Assembly: GCA_903928445.1 (NCBI GenBank)
Contig: CAIYRB010000097.1
Location: 1 to 64,000 of the forward strand
Length of the DNA: 64,000 bases
Direction: 5' to 3'
Source of the DNA: an uncultured Pseudomonadota bacterium
GTDB lineage: Bacteria; Bdellovibrionota_B; Oligoflexia; Oligoflexales; CAIYRB01
Of the stretch, positions 61,773-64,000 are shown piece after piece (within the stretch, counting starts at the first letter, position 1; each line of letters opens with the position of its first letter). Under the pieces are notes generated by a model that worked only from the letters and a program-made list of their open reading frames with translations, searched no databases and was not told the origin of the DNA. A program made the position numbers and the translations under genes.

Positions 61773-64000
61773 ATGGCGCCGTCCCCATATATCGTGCTCT
61801 GTGTCGATGACGAACCAGAATTTCTTTCCATCGTCGAAGAGCTGATCAAAGAAGCAGGCTATCTTTCGATGTCTGCAACCAATCCTATGGACGCACTGGC
61901 GCTGATCGACGAGCACAAAGACCAGCTCTTATGCATCATCTCCGACTATGAAATGCCGGGAGCGAACGGCTTCGAGTTCCGCAAGATGACGACAAAGGTC
62001 GCCCAAGACATCCCTTTTATCATCTTGAGCGGGTACATCACCAGAGAGATGGCCCTCAAAGGTTTGGATCTCGGCATCGCTGCCTTTTTGAATAAACCCC
62101 TTGAGGCAAAGCAACTCCACGACACGATCCGCGAAAAAACCAAGAACTATGCCGAGACCCTCACTGAAAAGGCCGCACTCGGAGCGATGTTTATCAGCGA
62201 ATCGCAAGAGCTGATCGAAGAGATTGAACCATTGCTGCTGGCACTGGAAGGCGACCCAGACAACCCCAGCCATCTCAACTCGGTGTTTCGCCTAGTCCAT
62301 ACCGTCAAGGGCGCTAGCGGCGTCCTGGAACGTCCAGAAATCACCGCATTTCTCCATGCCTTTGAGGACCTGCTGACGCGCATAAAGAATGGCTTCAAGG
62401 CGACGCCGCAGGCGGTAACGGCTTTGCTGCAGGCATTTGACGTGCTTAAAACAACGATAGCCTCGCTTAGCCAAGGCAAAAAGGCCGCGTTTGACTTCAC
62501 CGCGGTGCTGAAACTGCTCAAGAGCGCAGGCAACGAGACCAACCCTGCCAGCGATGCTGCGGGCGATAAAGCCGAGGCAGGCGGCGCGCCGAACTCGGGA
62601 CCTACCGTCGCCAAAGCCAGCGGTATTTTGGTCCCGACGCTGATGTTAGAAGAATTCATGCAGCTAGCGGGAGAAATCACCGTCATCCGCAACATGGTCA
62701 ATAAGCAAGTGCGAGCCATCGAACAACGGATGCCGGGCGACAGTGATGTCAATCAACTAGGCGTTCTACTCGATGAAATGCATAAAATCAACGGCACCAT
62801 GCAAGGTCGTATCGTCGAACTTAAAAAGGTCCAAGTCTCGACCGTGTTCAATAAGCTACCACGAACCGTGCGCGACCTATCCAGACAGCTGAACAAGCCG
62901 GTCAATCTGGAGATGAATGGAGGTGACGTAAGGGTGGATACGACCATTGCCCTAGCTCTAAACAATAGCCTCATCCATATGGTGCGTAATTGCGTTGATC
63001 ATGGCCTCGAAATCTCAGAGGTCCGCAAGTCGAGCGGCAAGGCCCAGACTGGGACCATTCGTCTGATCTGCCGCGAGGAAAAGGACTCCATTATCGTCAC
63101 TTTAAGCGACGATGGTGGGGGGATCGATCCTGAGCGCCTACGGCGCAAACTAAGCGAAAGCGGGCGGCTGCCGGCGGAGCAAATTGCCAGCATGAGTCGG
63201 CAGGAACTGCTGATGCAGATCTTCGAACCGGGATTTAGCACAGCTGCGGTGGTGACTGACGTCTCGGGACGAGGTGTCGGGATGGACATGGTACGAGACT
63301 CCATTACCAAGCTCAAAGGGCGGATCGATATCCAATCCGAGATCGGCAAAGGCACCAGCTTCACTCTAAGCTTGCCGGTGCCAAGGTCCGTGGTGATCAT
63401 CAGTTCACTCATCGTCGAATCCGCCGGCCGCCATTTCGCCGTGCCGCAAGATCATGTGCTGAGACTCGTGCGGCTCACACCAGAGCAACAGCGCACCCAC
63501 CTATCGATCCTTCCGGGCAACGCCTGCATGCTGCGCTACGAAGACACCCTGCTGCCACTACTCGATCTTGCCGCAATGCTCGGCTTAACCTCAGGAAATA
63601 CGCTACTTCAAGCCGCCAGCGGCGACGCTGCCACCCATCACGAAGACGTGAGTATCCTTGTGCTCCAGGCAGAGCACGGCATGTTCGGGTTGGTCGTCGG
63701 TAGCGTCCACGACACCGAAGACGCGGTGCTCAAGAGCTTACATAAATGCGTCGAAGTCACCGGTGTCTACCGCGGTGCAACCTTCATGGGCGATGGCACA
63801 GTTGGGTTGATCCTCGACATCGACGGTTTAGTCAAAGCCGGCGGCATTGCCGAGCATTTTGCCCAGCACGCCGCCACCAATGCCGCTGAAGCGCAGGCAA
63901 CACATGGGCCCGAAGGTCAATTCTTGACCTTTACCCTCACCACTCCAGGCACCTTTGCCGTACCTCTAGATGCTGTCTTTCGCTTTGAAGAGTTCCCAAG
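61773..64000 (+). CDS. REC-HPt-CheA hybrid histidine kinase (incomplete at window edge)
   Basis: The frame opens with ATG after AAGGG and stays open to the window edge (at least 742 residues). Domain order: N-terminal receiver (VDDE at residues 11-14, phospho-acceptor Asp58 in CIISDYEMPG, Lys108 in FLNKPLE), histidine phosphotransfer with His176 in RLVHTVKGASG, a P3 dimerisation helix pair (about 288-380), ATPase with N-box HMVRNCVDHGLE, G1 LSDDGGGIDP and GRGVGMDMV, and a CheW-type domain (about 470-620); a second CheW-like domain begins near residue 695. CheA enzymes phosphorylate CheY-like proteins in chemotaxis or related surface behaviour. Receptor, CheW and CheY partners must lie beyond the right edge. 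The unusual N-terminal receiver suggests phosphorelay or feedback. Confidence 0.87.
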   Translation, partial: MAPSPYIVLCVDDEPEFLSIVEELIKEAGYLSMSATNPMDALALIDEHKDQLLCIISDYEMPGANGFEFRKMTTKVAQDIPFIILSGYITREMALKGLDLGIAAFLNKPLEAKQLHDTIREKTKNYAETLTEKAALGAMFISESQELIEEIEPLLLALEGDPDNPSHLNSVFRLVHTVKGASGVLERPEITAFLHAFEDLLTRIKNGFKATPQAVTALLQAFDVLKTTIASLSQGKKAAFDFTAVLKLLKSAGNETNPASDAAGDKAEAGGAPNSGPTVAKASGILVPTLMLEEFMQLAGEITVIRNMVNKQVRAIEQRMPGDSDVNQLGVLLDEMHKINGTMQGRIVELKKVQVSTVFNKLPRTVRDLSRQLNKPVNLEMNGGDVRVDTTIALALNNSLIHMVRNCVDHGLEISEVRKSSGKAQTGTIRLICREEKDSIIVTLSDDGGGIDPERLRRKLSESGRLPAEQIASMSRQELLMQIFEPGFSTAAVVTDVSGRGVGMDMVRDSITKLKGRIDIQSEIGKGTSFTLSLPVPRSVVIISSLIVESAGRHFAVPQDHVLRLVRLTPEQQRTHLSILPGNACMLRYEDTLLPLLDLAAMLGLTSGNTLLQAASGDAATHHEDVSILVLQAEHGMFGLVVGSVHDTEDAVLKSLHKCVEVTGVYRGATFMGDGTVGLILDIDGLVKAGGIAEHFAQHAATNAAEAQATHGPEGQFLTFTLTTPGTFAVPLDAVFRFEEFP

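Noticed and set aside
62147-62752. 201-codon open frame antisense to the CheA-like gene
   Set aside because: The plus strand carries HPt and dimerisation motifs in this stretch.

Overview
The window is a compact, GC-rich bacterial chromosome segment of about 64 kb. It carries roughly 50 protein genes on both strands and no rRNA, convincing tRNA, CRISPR array, prophage or insertion sequence. The gene content points to a Gram-negative bacterium with a lipoprotein-rich envelope. A TIGR02147/DUF4423 regulator, many Ser/Thr-rich lipoproteins, a type III glutamine synthetase, a bactofilin, a CheA with an N-terminal receiver and a SAM-I riboswitch suggest the Bdellovibrionota/Oligoflexia or a deltaproteobacterial relative. 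That placement is inference from gene content, not from a marker phylogeny.

Layout. 1-12.9 kb: methionine genes metX-metB behind a SAM-I riboswitch, then terC, hrpB, a PBP7-like D,D-peptidase, a YkgJ-type protein, lon with a heat-shock-like promoter, and a HelD-like helicase. 13-20.3 kb: three large, unrecognised lipoproteins sharing one N-terminal design, with a TIGR02147 regulator between them. 20.4-27.5 kb: a short protein carrying a module known from homing-endonuclease and phage proteins, aroG with an MFS transporter, a lone ABC ATPase, a cupredoxin, a lipoprotein and an M48 metalloprotease. 27.6-39.5 kb is the accessory-looking part. It holds a tandem-repeat protein divergent from an S8 lipoprotein protease, a C1 protease with two Cys-rich C-terminal modules, a GAF/PAS kinase with a response regulator, a fibrinogen-like lipoprotein, a violaxanthin de-epoxidase-like secreted protein and a SOUL lipoprotein.

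39.6-51.3 kb is mostly housekeeping: the 2-oxoglutarate dehydrogenase genes in the order sucB-lpd-sucA, an MscS channel, a lipoprotein hydrolase, a bactofilin-Nudix pair, and rplM-rpsI with a good promoter and terminator. 51.7-54.3 kb is a tight three-gene unit of an exported guanidino-modifying enzyme (deiminase type), a SAM methyltransferase and a SET-domain protein. 54.4-64 kb holds a Lys/Asp-rich lipoprotein, glnN, two secreted unknowns, an aminotransferase, an SH3 lipoprotein coupled to a 71-residue protein resembling a histidine-kinase phosphoacceptor helix, a DUF420-like membrane protein and the start of a REC-HPt-CheA hybrid that runs off the right edge.

The items most worth follow-up are the bacterial violaxanthin de-epoxidase-like protein, the deiminase/methyltransferase/SET unit, the repeat protein with its shared divergent control region and protease partner, and the stand-alone endonuclease-associated module. 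Family assignments rest on motifs read by eye; no database search was possible.
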